A stretch of 64,000 bases of DNA from Callipepla californica brunnescens (GCA_023055505.1 JALIRH010000001.1:92596530-92660529), one strand, 5' to 3'. Counted from the first letter of the stretch, positions 13,078 to 25,945 are shown. Program-made: numbers and translations. Notes: generated by a model from the letters alone, not told the origin.

Positions 13078-13498
13078 GCTGAAAAGACTAGAACACCTGT
13101 TCCCCAAGAAGTGGTTGAGAGAGTTGGGTCTGTTCATCCTGGAGAAGAGGAGGTTCGAGGGGGATCTCAGAACAGTCTATAAATACTTGAAGGGAGAGTG
13201 TCATGCAGTTGGAACCAGGCCCTCTTCAGGGGTGCAAGAGGCACAAGAAAGAAGCAATAGGCATCAATGAGAACACAAGAAATTCTGTCTGAATATCAGA
13301 AACAGTTCTTTACTGTGTGGGTGACGAAACACAGGCAAAGGTTGCTCAAAAAAGTTGTGAAGTCTCCCTCCTTGGAGATAGTCTGGACATGGTGTTGGAC
13401 AAACTGCTTTTGGTGGTTCTTCTTGAGCAGGGGAATTGGACTTGATGATCCAGAGGTTCCTTCCAACCTTAAGTGTTCTATGATTCTTTAATTCTGTG
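13078..13498 (+). mobile_element. CR1 LINE 3' end with reverse-transcriptase C-terminus
   Basis: The frame at 13076-13270 reads WLRELGLFILEKRRFEGDL and VYKYLKGEC, the conserved block at the C-terminus of CR1 ORF2 protein. The standard CR1 3' end follows ('ggacttgatgatccagaggt', then 'ttccaaccttaagtgttcta'), closing with 'atgattctttaattctgtga'. It is 5' truncated and carries frameshifts, so it is inactive. Confidence 0.9.
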
Positions 13499-15166
13499 AA
13501 TGCAGATATAACTTATCTACTAATGCCTCCAGGCTTGATGCAACATAGTTTGTAAATACTTATCTTTGTCTCCCTTCTGCTTTTCTGCATTATACTCCTT
13601 TGTCTTCATAAATAATGTGATGCGCTTACAGGCTAATGAAGGGTCAACATCTAAGATTGTTTACTGGAAATATTCTCTGTGCTGAATCAAAAGATAACAA
13701 ACTGATGCCTAGAACTGACAGCTCATTCATTGCAAGTTCTTTGAGTGTTGAGGCATTGTAGTTGTGTTGATATGACATACTGCTTTTCAAATGTTATATG
13801 TATTTTTCTCATCACATCAAATTATGTGTCAAACACAAGGTAATTAGGAAGATAAAGTTAATTAAAATGTCTGCTTGATATAGAGGTATTTTAAATGCAT
13901 GTCCTTTGCCCTACATTGTCCATACCTTCCTTCGTTTGTTACATGGAGTACAAATGGATATTGATTTAAAGAAAATCCTCTCTGATTTATGTTTTGGCTT
14001 GCAGAGCTGCCTTACTGTCATCTTTCCTGTGTGCAATTGCAGCAATTGAGATCATCAAGAATAATGAACCAGTAAATTGCAGTCTGAAACAGCAAGACTG
14101 CTCCTAAACATAGTGTTTATCTCTAATACGCTATAAAGCATCAACACCAGTTGATAGTATTAGGAAAAAAAATCAAGATAAAGACTCAACATTTGGTGGT
14201 AATAGATAGATCTAATTATAAAGTTAACAGAATTTCAATCTCTAGGATCACTCAGTGAAATCTGACTGGTCTATTAAAGGTAACTTTTATGAACCCATTT
14301 CTTAGCAGAAAATAACTACAAATCTTTATCTTAAGTATTGACTACAGATGGTAACAAGAATCATAAGAATATTCATGGGAATAGATATGAGAAAAAATCA
14401 GTGGAAAAAATTTTACTTATAATAACTCATTGAGATAAGAAATTGGCATGTTTAAATATAAATCATAAAAGAGGTATTTTAGTGGTTATTCTATACTTCG
14501 GAAACAAATGCTTTCATATGATAAGCTGATAACATTTTAGAGGCATTCATAATGGATAAATAATATGAATTCTAAATCTGTACCCAATACTGTATCTGAC
14601 AAAATAAGCAATTTCAGTTATTCATGAAATTATAATCATTGTGTTTCTTAATTCTAGCTTAAAAAATCAAGGCTTTTGCAATATTAAGCACACTCACATA
14701 CTCCAGTCTTAGATGCTTTTTGTTAAAAAGGAGATAGAATGTTCTTAAGTTTAGCTTCAATGATATTGCTCATATTTTATGTTTAAAAAATGAACATGAT
14801 AAGCTTTTATAGTACAGTTTAAATGGAAATACTAGCAAGTCGATTGGAATAATCATAACTTCCTCATGGCAGAATTATAGAATGAAGTTCAAATGATTCC
14901 TCTATGAAGCATTAATACCAGCAAAATACTCTGAAGCATAATATATTTTTCCATCCTACCTTGTATGTATTGTGTATATCATCATGTTTTATGATTTTTC
15001 AGTCATTAACATGATACATCTGGGCTTAATTGCTTTAGAAGATAAAATCCAATTTATATAGGGTAGATATCAAGAGAAATAGGGTTTAGTTGAATCTGAA
15101 CAACACATTCTGTAATTGAAAAATTTAAAATCTCCTACAACTCCTGATCGCCCATAGAGTTGAAGC
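13499..15166. other. AT-rich DNA, no gene seen
   Basis: Very AT-rich, with no reading frame of note, no recognised transposon and no RNA gene. Confidence 0.6.
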
Positions 15167-15282
15167 ATCACAGAATTGTAGGGGACTGGAAGGTACCTCT
15201 AGAGATCATCAAGTCCAACCCCCCCGACAAAGTAGGCTCTCTAGACCAGATTGCAAAGGTAGGCGTCCAGTCATGTCTAATT
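15167..15282 (-). mobile_element. CR1 LINE 3' tail
   Basis: The sequence 'atcacagaattgtaggggac' followed by 'gatcatcaagtccaaccccc' is the reverse complement of the CR1 3' terminus. Similarity fades after 'gcgtccagtcatgtctaatt'. Only about 115 bp remains. Confidence 0.85.
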
Positions 15283-16274
15283 CCCAAGAAAGTATCTTTT
15301 CTCTTCCCTTCCTTTTCCTGTTGATTGGAATGCAGCAAGTCCATTTCTGGCCATTTCCCAGTACAGACAGGAGCAGTATTTATTTATTTTTTTTCTCTAG
15401 CATCAAAGAGAAATACATTGCCATCTCAGAGGAAGATCACGACTAAATCCTCCCCTGATAAAGAAGTTTAGTCCATCTGACTTCAGAAAGTTAGATGTTA
15501 CTGTTCCAAGTTACTGTCTGAACTTCTTTTACAAAGAAAGGGCAGACAAATAATTGACAAATAATTTCTGACATATATTTTTTTAATAATTATTATTTGC
15601 CATTGAGTTTAAATCCAATCTAGATGACAAGTCCAAATGTTGATAACTACATGGTAGATTGTGAAGGACAGTCACATATGTGACAAGTCACAATAAAAAC
15701 AATGTGTAGAACAGAAGCTAGGAGACAAGCCACAGCTTAAGAAGGTATTGAATATTCTAACTTCATTAGAAATTTAAATTTTTAGAATTTCTATCCTAAT
15801 ATTTTCTATTTTATTTTGTTCTTAGCTTTTATTTTATATTTTCTTTTCTGATAGATAATATGCCTCTTTTTAGACGAATGTTTTGATTCTCAGAATTAAG
15901 ACTGGTTAGCAGATCATGAATCACTGATCTTGTATGGATCAGCAAATATCGGCTATGACTGGCAGAAATAATTTCCAATTAAAAATAAAACAAAACATTC
16001 ATTTCAAATTTTCTATATGATCGTAGAAAAGAGTGATTTATTTTAGAGAAATTCAAGAATAATAAAATTATTTTACTTAACATTTAATGTGAGAGCATAT
16101 TTTTGTCCTCTTTTACCTTTATTGGATTGTCTTCCTCTAATGTAAGCAATATTATAATGCTTTAAAATCAAACACTGTTCTTTTGTGATATTTTTTCTCT
16201 AACAAAAAATAGAAATGGGATACGTGCAAAAACAACTAGTAGACATTTGACAACTCTATGTCAATTTGTAATGG
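15283..16274. other. AT-rich DNA, no gene seen
   Basis: Single-copy-looking AT-rich sequence between a CR1 tail and an LTR. No feature recognised. Confidence 0.55.
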
Positions 16275-17298
16275 TAACTAAACTTCACCACTGTGCTCCC
16301 TCACTTCACCACATACATTTTTCTGAGCAGGGAAAATACATTGAAAGGGATCAAATTCTAAGTAAGGGCAAGGAGAGCGCTCACCAGTTACCATCACAGG
16401 AAAAGCAAGCACAGGTAAATTAATTTATTGCTTATTGCTAGTAGATTAGAAGAGTGAAAAACTGTAAACAAACTGAAAACATTTTCCTCTCAGTCCACTC
16501 TCTTCTACCTCCTACCCTCAAGAAGTACAGGACAATGGGGAATGGGAACTGTGATTATTCCATTTTACTTTTTCTCCTTCATGGTCACTTTCTCTCTCTG
16601 CTCCACTACTGGGTCCCTCCCACAGCACAATGCCATTCCTGAACAGATCCTATGCAGATTTCTCATAGAGCACAGTTCTTCAAAAAATGCTCCATCATGG
16701 GTCTGTAACACAGGGCCCATCCTTCAGGAGGTGACTTCAGCACACATCCCCACAGACAGTAACTCTCTCACCATCCTGCCCCACCAAGGGCTCCTCTTCA
16801 CAGGCTACAGTTCTTGCCCAGGACCTGCTCCATCATGAACTCTCCGTTGACTGTAACTTCCTTCAGGCCTCATACACCTGGTCCACGGTGGGCTCCTCCG
16901 TGGGCTGTATGTGGAGTTCTGGAACATACGAAGCAAGTTGCAAGGAGACAGCCTGTGCCACTATGGGTCTTTTCACAGACCATAGAGAACTTCTGCTCTG
17001 AATCTAGAACATCTTCACTCCTTCTACACTTACTTTGATGTCTGCATACTCATTTCAATCAACATTTACTCACTCCTCTCTAACAGCTCCTACTGCACAG
17101 CAGTTTTTTTCCTTTCTTAAATCTGCTCTCAGAGACACATCCACCATCACCCATCAGCTCAGCCCTGGCCAGCAGCAGGTCCCTTTTGAAACCAACTGGA
17201 ACAGATTCTTATCTAACATGGGGCAGGCTTTTCTCAAAGAGAAGACACTGTAGCTCCTCCCCCTACCAAAACGCATTAACACAATTCCCAGTAAGACA
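16275..17298 (-). mobile_element. Long ERV LTR (about 1 kb, ERVL-like avian type), minus strand
   Basis: This G+C-richer block stands out sharply from its flanks. It has the internal arrangement of a long avian ERV LTR seen from the opposite strand: repeated 'gctccatcatgg...' and 'gggctcctc' modules (about 16690-16920), a 'ttgatgtctgcatactcatt' region and a 'ctggccagcagcaggtccct' region near its promoter end. In the sense direction the TATA-like 'gatttaagaaag' lies near 17118-17130. Open frames of 62-98 codons across it arise from the degenerate GC-rich modules and are not genes. No internal viral genes adjoin, so it is a solo LTR. Family recognised from memory only. Confidence 0.68.
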
Positions 17299-17340
17299 AT
17301 TTTACATTGTTTATATCAATAAAAAAAGAAATCTAGTAGT

Positions 17341-17367
17341 TTTTTGGTTTTTTTTTTTTTTTTTTTG
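17341..17367 (+). repeat. Poly-T tract
   Basis: A T-rich run interrupted by one GG. It lies just beyond the long LTR; on the minus strand it is a poly-A tract. Confidence 0.8.
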
Positions 17368-17827
17368 GTTTCTTGCTTACCATTTACATTTTATCAATTT
17401 TAACAAAACTTAGTTCTTTTTTTTGTTGTTTAATTCTTTGTTATTCTTGGCTTTCCTATGTTTTAATATTTATCTCCAATCTTAACAATGGTTTCAGTTA
17501 TGTCAGTGCTTTGACGACACAAAATAAGTCTTGATATTCATTCTTAATAGATGATAAAAAATGGCACACTATGGAATGCAATTCAGTTTAAGTCAGGCTT
17601 TCAGAGACTCAAGAAAATTGTCCATAGTTAGGCAACAATTCCTCTCTGAGCTGACACAGGGTATCTGTGTTATATGCATGGCGTTATTTGATATGTATTT
17701 GTCTCAGTGTCTGAAAGCCAGTTGAAATTATTTGCATCTTGTATAAATAATAAATGCCTCATCTAAGCAAGTGAGGATATCCCAAGAAAACATAGTCAAT
17801 AGCATCTAGAAAGGTATTTCTTTGACA

Positions 17828-18281
17828 AAGAGCAACAACAACAAACAAAAAAGAAAAACAGCAGCAACTATTTGAAGAGGAAAGCTAATTTACTAAAAAG
17901 GATATCAAATGCAAAATAACACAATATAATACAATATAATTTGAATTGAAGCTAATAAATCAAATAAAATGACAGAGAGAATGTCCAAAAACCAAAGGCT
18001 TTACTGTAATGCTGAAGGAGAGACATCTAGGGAGCTCACATGCTGCTGGGATGATCTGAAAGGGAAAAGAGGGAGATTCTGTGACTGGACAGCAGTTTTA
18101 TCTTTCCCTCTGAACAGAAAACAGAAAAATGAAAAGTAGCTCAGAGTCCTTCTCCTCTGAGACAGGTAAACCTGGAACTATCAGTGATCCACGGAACTGG
18201 AGCATTAACTGTTTAACTTCCAGTGCACTACATGATGTTACGATGTGGAATACTGCTAACAATAATCATAAAACCATGACA
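17828..18281 (-). mobile_element. Solo ERV LTR, family A copy 2 (3' truncated)
   Basis: Reverse-complement match to the LTR at 8149-8704: it shares 'ataatacaatataatttgaa', 'gctaataaatcaaataaaat', 'gtgcactacatgatgttacg' and the terminus 'ataaaaccatgaca' (reverse of TGTCATGG...). The far end (3' in LTR sense) is lost beyond 'aaaacagcagcaac'. It is abutted eight bases later by an LTR of a different family. Confidence 0.78.
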
Positions 18282-18288
18282 CTATGAA

Positions 18289-18826
18289 ATACAGTGCAGG
18301 TTTAACCTGCGAAGGTGGCTAAGCATCACATGGTCATTCACTCACTCCCCATCTCTCAATGGGATGGAGGAGAGAATAATACAAAAACAAAATAAAATAA
18401 AAATAAACTCTTGAGTTGAGATCAAATTATTTACTAAGAGAAAATGAAAAGGATAATAATTATGACAAATATATAGATATGAATAAATATAACAAGTGAT
18501 GCACAAACAACTGCTCACCACTCACCAGCTGATGCCCAGCTAGGGCTCGAGAAGCAGAAGAGGATGAGATGAACTCCCACTCCCTTCAAAACTCCTTCCA
18601 TATGATGTCACATGGTATGGATTATCTGTTTGGATAGTTTAAGTCATCAGTCGTAATTCTGTTCCTTTCCAGCATCTCGAGCCCTTTACTGAGAATGACC
18701 TTGTCTCTGTACAACACTGCTTAGCAGTCATCATAGTGTTATTGGTATGAAATCAACATTTTCTCCTATAACTAAAACATAGCAACATATCAGACACTCT
18801 GAAGTGTCCCAGGTGAAACTCAGACA
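18289..18826 (-). mobile_element. ERV LTR, family B copy 1
   Basis: Recognised from 'ttgagttgagatcaaattat', 'accagctgatgcccagctag', 'gatgtcacatggtatggatt' and a terminus of 'aaaacatagcaacatatcag' then 'cagaca'. These are hallmarks of a common avian ERV LTR that in its sense (minus) orientation starts TGTC(T/C)... and has a polyadenylation region near the 'ctcaac' motif. A second partial copy lies at 37463-37848. It is a solo LTR with no internal region. Confidence 0.68.
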
Positions 18827-20672
18827 TTCAGTACTGATATAAACACAGACAGACCTTTGAGTGTGACTCAACTGTTGATTCAGATTCATAAATTCAGGTG
18901 ATAAGAGCAGGTAGACACTGAAATATTAAGGTTTCATTACAGTCATCAAAACTGTTTGGTATAGTAAATGGAGAATTATTCACATTGCCTAAATTGAAGA
19001 CATCCATATGGTCAGATAAATAGGTCTCTAGGCTACTTTCACTGACTATCCCAAGAATCTAGCTCCCAGCTAATTGCTGAGCATTATGTAGTAATGTATA
19101 GTAGAAATAATGCATTCTGGAAATTCAATCATCTTGACTAAAATTGTGCTACAAATAAAACATATGGAAGACTCTCACTACTGATAAAAATACACACTTT
19201 ATAGTTCTATGACCAAATGTACCCTCTCAAAGACAAAACAAGTGCATACCATCTGTTTCAGAGAGGTCATACCAGAGTTGGTGCTGGTGCTTGTTCATTA
19301 ACTGTTCTCAGGCCTTCCCTAGAAAATCACTAGCTATCCTGAAGAAGAAATTATCAAGGAAAAGCATCTGACTGTGTCTAAAGTCTTTGTTCAGTTTGCT
19401 ATTGTGAAACCCTTTAGACTACCATGATAGATGGGGGATTGTATTCTTTGATGCAGATCAGCTGCATACAGTATTTGCATTTATAATTCTTCAAGCCTCA
19501 GTTGAATCATTTAGCATTCTGGTTGTTTTAATTATTATAAATATCAAGAGAAGAGAGGAAAAAAAATATTTCTGGGGCATCAGTTTCTATCCTGTTATAC
19601 AAGATATTTTCTACTTATTTCATGTCAAATACTAAATAAATCTAAATGAAATCTGCTATAAAAATCTAGAATTAGTGACCTTCTAGAAAGCAAAGTGTGA
19701 GACTTGTTCCAAAGCTCTGATGAGGATGGTAGAAGACCGATGTTATTTGCAAATACAAATAAACTCCTGGTAGACAGAATGGATATTACATTTTTACTGT
19801 AATAAAATCCAGTACAATCTACGTGATCAAGCAATTGTGTATACTTCATGTGGGTGGACAGAAATGAGTAGAGATGAATTTAAGAAAACAGTGACAAGTG
19901 GTGAGTGATTGCCACACCAGAGAACCACACAGCCATTCAGGGGGACTTTGACTAATTTAAGTAATCACTATCTTCAGAAAATGTTATCTCTCCTAGACAG
20001 AAATTTTAAGCTTGAAAAAAAAAAACATTCCGATGTTGGTGATTCGGTCTCATCACCTGTTGGTTTATCTAGTCACCCTAAATTACAAAATACACTGTTC
20101 ATCATGTGAACTCTTTTCATCTGAATATTCAAAGGAGAGTTTGCCTGTGGCTGTTTCAGATATGTAGAAAATGAAGTAAATTATATATTCTTTATATTCC
20201 CAAGTTTGTGCCTTCTGTATCTTGAATTAGCTAGTTTATTTTACTCCTATTTCCATGGGAGCAAAATAATATTGAATGAAGAATCCTTTGAAGCCAGTTT
20301 GGTGCAGTAAATTAATCTTTTCTGCTGTAAATAGGCAGAATGAAACCATCAAGATTAAACAGATATCTGCAAATAACTTGCTCAAGTTTAAATTACTATA
20401 ATTAATTATAAGTCTCTCTGATCTTTAGAGAAAGGAGCATTGCTGGTCTGGACACTATTACAAAAGCGTTGGGTTTCCAGAAAAAGACTCAGATTAAAAA
20501 AAACCAAAATACTACTGAAATCTTAGCCACATCCAACTAGCAAATTATTTTCTAAGATGGTAAAACAAAGAACCAGAACACAGAGGAGTCAAATAAAAAT
20601 AAATAACTCTTTGAAGATAAAACTTTTTCGTCATTCAGATGTTAAGTGTATGCCTTAAGACATAACTATGTC

Positions 20673-20698
20673 TTTTTTTTTTTTTTTTTTTTTTTTTT
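20673..20698 (+). repeat. Poly-T tract, 26 bases
   Basis: Uninterrupted T run; could be the poly-A tail of a retrocopy on the minus strand, but the adjoining sequence shows no retrocopy. Confidence 0.9.
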
Positions 20699-22241
20699 GA
20701 AGGATTAGGAGATCTGATTGGTTTTTTGCTCCTCAATCAACAGATTTAAAAAAAGTATTTTTGGGACACTGTGAAATATTGGTCTTGAAAAGCTACATAA
20801 AAGGAACTGTGTAACTTATCGAATCTTTGATATTATATTATACAGCTCCAGTAGTTTTACCTTTGTTAGTAAAGTACATACAAATAATTAAATTACATTA
20901 AATTAAATTAAAAAGGTGACCTTCATTTCAATAGTAGAAATCTCCAAAGCCATAAAAGCTCATACAATGCTTTTTTGTTATGACTCAGCCTACTCTTTTC
21001 TGTGTAAGTCCTCCGCATATTTTTATTATATATGCTAATATACGTATATATATATAATTTTAATTATCAACTGATTAAATATTTAATATGTATCTGTTCA
21101 TGTGGAGGGACATCTAGATTCTGTAAATAAATTCTGTCATTCAGTAGTGGATCGTACAGAAGACACAGTGACAGCTGGAATGACTGTCATCACTTTTTCT
21201 GTCAACCAACTACTTTTTCCATATTTTTTCTGTCTATCTTCATAATTTCTCTTTCTGATACAGTGCATAATGTAGTACTGTCTCCTAAATGGCCTGTCTG
21301 GTCTCTGGTTTTGGTGAAAATTGCTTCTTTCTCAGAAGAAGTCATGTTAATTTTAGGTAGATTGGTACTTTCAGTCAGCCCTTAGAGTCATTCAGCCCTT
21401 ACTGAAAGCTGTGATTCAGTCACTAAAATAAAAACTCTGTTGCAGGTATTTGGAATTGTATTGATATAGGAAGGGAAAATCTTTTCAAGTAAATATTTTT
21501 CTTCTCAATGGATAACTGAATAGACCATTTTTAACTCTTACATTTTTTTCTAAGCTTTAACAGCTTTTCCTTACTGACATGTTAAAATATTTTCTGCACC
21601 TTCTAGCTCAGATCACTCGATGATTAGTAAAAGTATTTATTCTCATCTTTTTAAATAAGCAAAAATGCCCTAACACCACATATTTTACATCTCCCAATTC
21701 CAGATAAAGCACTCTTTTTTTTTTTTTTTTTGGTGGAAGTTTCTAAGGGAACAGATATAAAAACAAAATGAAAAACATACACATAAAAACACTAACTTAT
21801 AAATTAACTTTAAAATATTTAGTTGCCTAGAAAATTTTATATAATCATAGTTATTTCTTATATTTAAAATCTGAGGTAAATTTTGTCGTTATTTAGAATC
21901 TTAAATCACTTGCCATATATATATGCGGCTTTCATTAGCTTAAGTAGATAAAGAAATATTAAAAGATACACTTGTTTATGGCCATTATGGATCTTCCTTT
22001 ATACTTTAGTGTAGTCTCATGTACTGGATTCACATGAAATAAAATTTATTTTCTTCCTTGTCTCTATGACATGAAAGTATTTCTTGCAAGAAATAATTGC
22101 ACAGTTCTTAGAGAATACTTTTCTCTCTTAGAATTAAGGCCTGTGGATTGTTTTATAATTAACCTTCTATACTATGTTTATTCAAAGCATATCAATTTTT
22201 TACAAAACTCAACTGCAAATTACGTTAAAGACATTTTTATT

Positions 22242-22262
22242 AGTAGTAGTAGTAGAAGTAGT
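22242..22262 (+). repeat. TAG trinucleotide microsatellite
   Basis: About six TAG units with one AAG interruption. Confidence 0.75.
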
Positions 22263-23404
22263 ATTTTACTGTGTTTCCCAGAGAAACAAACCTTAATGAT
22301 TATTTTATCTGCATTCACTCATTAATAATCTCTGAGGTATCTGTTTTTTTTTTCATTCTTATCAAACTAGGAGAGATAAGTCTCTCTGAGAGAGTTATTT
22401 TCTCAAGAGGTTCATAACAAAATCTGTATCTCTTAGATGAGATAAAAGCTACTGAAAGTTAGTAAGTTGTTTGAATAATTTTTGACTGCATAATACAATT
22501 TCTCCCATTGAACACCACATTTTACAGGACACTATCAAACAAACTTGAGTAAAAATGGTACCGGTATGCATAAACATTACTATTATTTCTTTGAAAAAAG
22601 ATACCAGACTTCTGCTAATCTTTTAAAAATAAAATGCCTATGTCACAAGTATGTTCAAGCATATTTTCAACATTTCTTCCTAACTGTATTTTAATTTAAC
22701 AATAACTTCAGTAATAAGTGATACAGTATTTCTTTTGGGTCTTTGTCCTCCAATGATAAGAAGATTTATTATATGTAAGAGATGAAGTATTTATTAGATA
22801 TTAAAAAGCAATTGTACATTTTAATTACTGGGAAGTATTTTCATCCCTCAGATATTACCAAACAGATTTTACAGACTTTTTCATCTATTTTGATGACTGT
22901 AAATGTCTTATATTCTGATCTTCAATAAAGCTTTTGTTACAATTAATCAGAGAGATAATCTCACATAATATGCTTGCATGGCTGAGTTTTACTAGGCTTT
23001 CTGGATAATTTCTTTCTTCAGTTATTAGTAGGATCCTTGACTTTACTGTCATGATTCCATATTTTAGTAGTAGTAGCATCATAAATAATGATTGTCCTTT
23101 GTAACAGACAGAAACAACAGAAAAGTAAAAAAAAAAAAAAGAATCAAACCTCTAGCCTCACAGAAGAAGTTTGCATTTAAACCCTTTGGCTCATTCTTCT
23201 TTACACACTAATTCATAATTCCTGAAGCAAAATTTCAAGAACCACAGGCCTGTAGTCAATGGTCATCTTGCCCTCTATCCTCAGTAAGTAAGTTAATTTA
23301 AAGTCACACTTGTAGCACAAAGCTGTATGTGCAGTTAATTTTATTAACCATGGAAAAACAGTTACACACATCTGTGGTGCCACGTTCCTATGGGAACATG
23401 TTCC

Positions 23405-23560
23405 TACAGGTACAGGTTGTCCAGACATGTGGAATCTCCATCCTAAGAGATATTTTAAAAGCTGCATGGGCTTAGCCCTTTGCAATCTTTTCTCGGTGGT
23501 ACTGCTTAAGTAAGGGAATTGGATTAGATAACCTCTACAGGTCCTAAACAATTCTGTGCT
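23405..23560 (+). mobile_element. CR1 LINE 3' end fragment
   Basis: Contains 'ggaatctccatcctaagaga' (the CR1 'tccttggagatattcaaaa' block), then 'ggaattggattagataacct' and 'aacaattctgtg', the CR1 3' terminus. It is strongly diverged, so probably an old insertion. Confidence 0.75.
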
Positions 23561-23837
23561 TTTGGAGCTTTTCATATGGGGAGGGGATGAGAGGGCTGAG
23601 ATTTGAGAGGTGAAGGCTCTTGTGTCATCTTGTCCTTGTATAGAAGTGGCTAAAAGTAGGAAATTAAGATGATGGAGACAAACTATTCATAGTTGTTTCC
23701 ACTGAAAGAAAAAGAGGCAATAAGAAATCAATTGACATACACAAAATTTCAATTAAATGTAAAAAAGAGCATTTTTATCATGAGGGTAACCAATCTTACA
23801 ACAGAAAATTTTTGGAGTCTCCATCCCCCAAGATATT

Positions 23838-24564
23838 AACAGAATTGTTTAGTTTGAAAGAGATCTCTTGAGACCAACAAATCCACAAAGAACAAGAAGT
23901 TAGAGCAGGATTTTCTGTCCTGTGCTTATTTGTGTTTTGAATATCTCCATAAACATTCAAAGATAATTGAGAATGGAATTGCAATAAGAGTCCAGTTCCT
24001 TCAGCATTTAAAAGTGTAACTAGCATCACCCTGCAGACTCATGACTTATATGTCAAGTTTGTAGAAACTCTCAGTATGTTCTCCTCTGCTAAGGGTAACT
24101 CTTCCTTGTTCCACACCTTCCTTCTGGTCACTGGGGGGTTAGGACCTCTGACAGCTGGTCTTATTGGTAAAATATTATATAAAAATGAAATCAATACGTT
24201 GGCCTTCTCTGCATCATTTGCCACCAGGCTGCCACATGTGCCAGCTGTCCTAGTCTTCCTTATTTTATTATAATTTTATGTACTTATAGAACCTTTTCTT
24301 TATGCCTTTCATATCTCACATTCTGATCCAGGTCATCCTTGACTTTCCATTCTTATCTCAGCAAGATCAGACAGTAACTTTAATCTCTTTCTGGATCACC
24401 TTTCCCCGCTTCCAACTATTGTACATTTCCTTTCTGTGTCTGAGTTCAGCTAGCAGTTCCCACCATCTTTGCTTGCTATCCTGCTTGTTTTGAAATACTT
24501 TTCTTGAACTTGGAGATGATTCATCTCTCTTGGACCCTTCTTTCTCTCTAGTGATATATCTCAT
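23838..24564 (-). mobile_element. CR1 LINE, ORF2 linker joined to 3' end (reverse-transcriptase core missing)
   Basis: Minus-strand reading runs from 24564 down. It shows ELLAELRHRKEMYNSWKRGK, then DAEKANVLISF and KVWNKEELPLAEENI, all typical of the CR1 ORF2 segment between endonuclease and reverse transcriptase, followed by an early reverse-transcriptase piece resembling IAIPFSIIFE (24010-23960). At about 23955 the sequence jumps directly to the 3' end block ('ggagatattcaaaa', read on the minus strand) and terminates with the CR1 tail near 23838. The central RT palm domain is therefore absent. Frameshifts and stops show it is dead. Confidence 0.78.
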
Positions 24565-24639
24565 ATGAATTTTCCAATAAGACTTTTTCAGAAGCTGAAA
24601 TCTGTTTTCCTGAAATCCAGGTTTGAGATCCAGATTTTT

Positions 24640-24724
24640 GATCTAGCAGTTAGCAACCCTGTCTGTGACAGTGGGTTTGGAACTTGATCCTTGAGGTCGC
24701 TTGCAACACATTATACGATTCTAT
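24640..24724 (+). mobile_element. CR1 LINE 3' tail fragment
   Basis: 'agttagcaaccctgtctgtg' followed by 'gatccttgaggtcgcttgca' and 'acgattctat' matches the terminal 85 bp of CR1. It points toward the minus-strand CR1 just upstream. Confidence 0.7.
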
Positions 24725-24862
24725 TAATGGTGTTTCAGACAAAATCTGAACAATGTTATAGGGAAATACATATTATATAAACATTCTTAAAAAAAAAAAA
24801 AAGATGTACATTTCAGCAGATTCAAAATTATTTTCCACCCTGTGCATCTCACTTTAAGTTCA

Positions 24863-25495
24863 TGTGGTAGTTGGTATGGGTTGGGCCTTGCTGACGGCAG
24901 TGACAGCATAGAACATACCCATATCAGATCAGGTAGTAGCCTAGTTGTAAGAATAGAGGAGTGCCTTAACCTTAAGCAACCTATCAATCACTGTAAAGCT
25001 GCAGACTTCCAAGAATCTTCCAGGCAGGCTGATTGTGCCACGAGTGACAGACAGTTGTTGGATTCTGAGTTACGTCATAGATATCCATCAGGAATTGGGT
25101 ATTCCCTTCCATATACAGGCTCTGATGGTGTCTGTGTAAACATGGAGAGAGAATTCAGTGTCAGGAAATCTGCAGTTGAAAGAATGAAGGATCAACCAAG
25201 AAATATCCCATGGACTTCAGCTTGGTTCCAGTTGCATGCACTCCACAGATGGACCAATGTCACAGGCTCCTCCACTTTTCTTCTAAACTCCATTGTCTCC
25301 CCTGTGCAACCAGGTTGATTGTGTGATTCTTTAAAGTTGCATGTCTGTGAATGAATTGCTTTTTCTGCCAAAGCCTATTTAATCCCTACATTGTCAATCT
25401 TGTCTTAACCTTACACTCATTTAACAATAAAGCCCTTTAGTTTGTGTAGTCTTCCAGAGAACTCATTTTGTTCAATCAACCTGACAGGTTTCACA
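24863..25495 (+). mobile_element. LTR-like block, family unassigned
   Basis: Begins TGTGGTAGTTGG and ends GGTTTCACA, so TG...CA-like termini are possible. It holds a TATA-like 'cctatttaatcccta' (about 25371) and an AATAAA signal in 'aacaataaagccc' (about 25426), in the order expected of an LTR. It contains a 158-codon frame (24842-25318) without recognisable domains that most likely reflects LTR U3 sequence. No target-site duplication is visible. I do not recognise the family; a decayed exon is a less likely alternative. Confidence 0.4.
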
Positions 25496-25889
25496 TCAAA
25501 GACAATGATCTAATCCTTTTCCAACAAACATCTGAGGGGCTAGGTAATTCAGGGTGCTGGGTTTTCCAATGATTCATTTGCCAAAGTTTCTCTCCTGTCA
25601 CAGTTCCCTCGATTATCCCTTATTTTTCTGTTTATTTTGATTAACCTTAGTTAGATAACATAAACACATCCACATTGGAAATGTAAGTGTAGATACAAGG
25701 AATCTTCTTTGAATTTAAACCCTGTAAGCTTATTGATAGCAACTATACTGCACTATTGCTAGCAAGAGTTCTGTCAGAATCACAAAGGTTTTCTGTATTA
25801 CCTTTTTAAAATAGTTCTTGGTAAACTTTCACCTCTGTCTTTCAGAAAAGCCATACCTTATATACTCTGATCAATTGATGAATCAAAGG

Positions 25890-25945
25890 ATCACAGAATT
25901 GCAGGAGTTGGAAGGAACCTCAAGAGATCATAGAGTTCAAATTAA
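25890..25945 (-). mobile_element. CR1 LINE 3' tail fragment
   Basis: 'atcacagaattgcaggagtt' followed by 'ggaaggaacctcaagagatc' is the reverse complement of the CR1 terminus. Only the final 55 bp is preserved. Confidence 0.8.

Larger units (their letters stand above)
18827..23404. other. AT-rich DNA with homopolymer tracts, no gene seen
   Basis: About 4.6 kb with no transposon or exon I can recognise. Notable simple sequence: T26 at 20673-20698, T run at 21717-21731, (TA)n near 21040-21056 and TAG repeats at 22242-22262. Confidence 0.6.

Noticed and set aside
16454..17413. Run of overlapping plus-strand frames (60-98 codons)
   Set aside because: They lie in the G+C-richer modules of a minus-strand LTR and overlap each other in different phases.
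23213..23575. 120-codon minus-strand frame
   Set aside because: Nearly half overlaps a plus-strand CR1 tail; the rest has no coding-like composition or recognisable domain.
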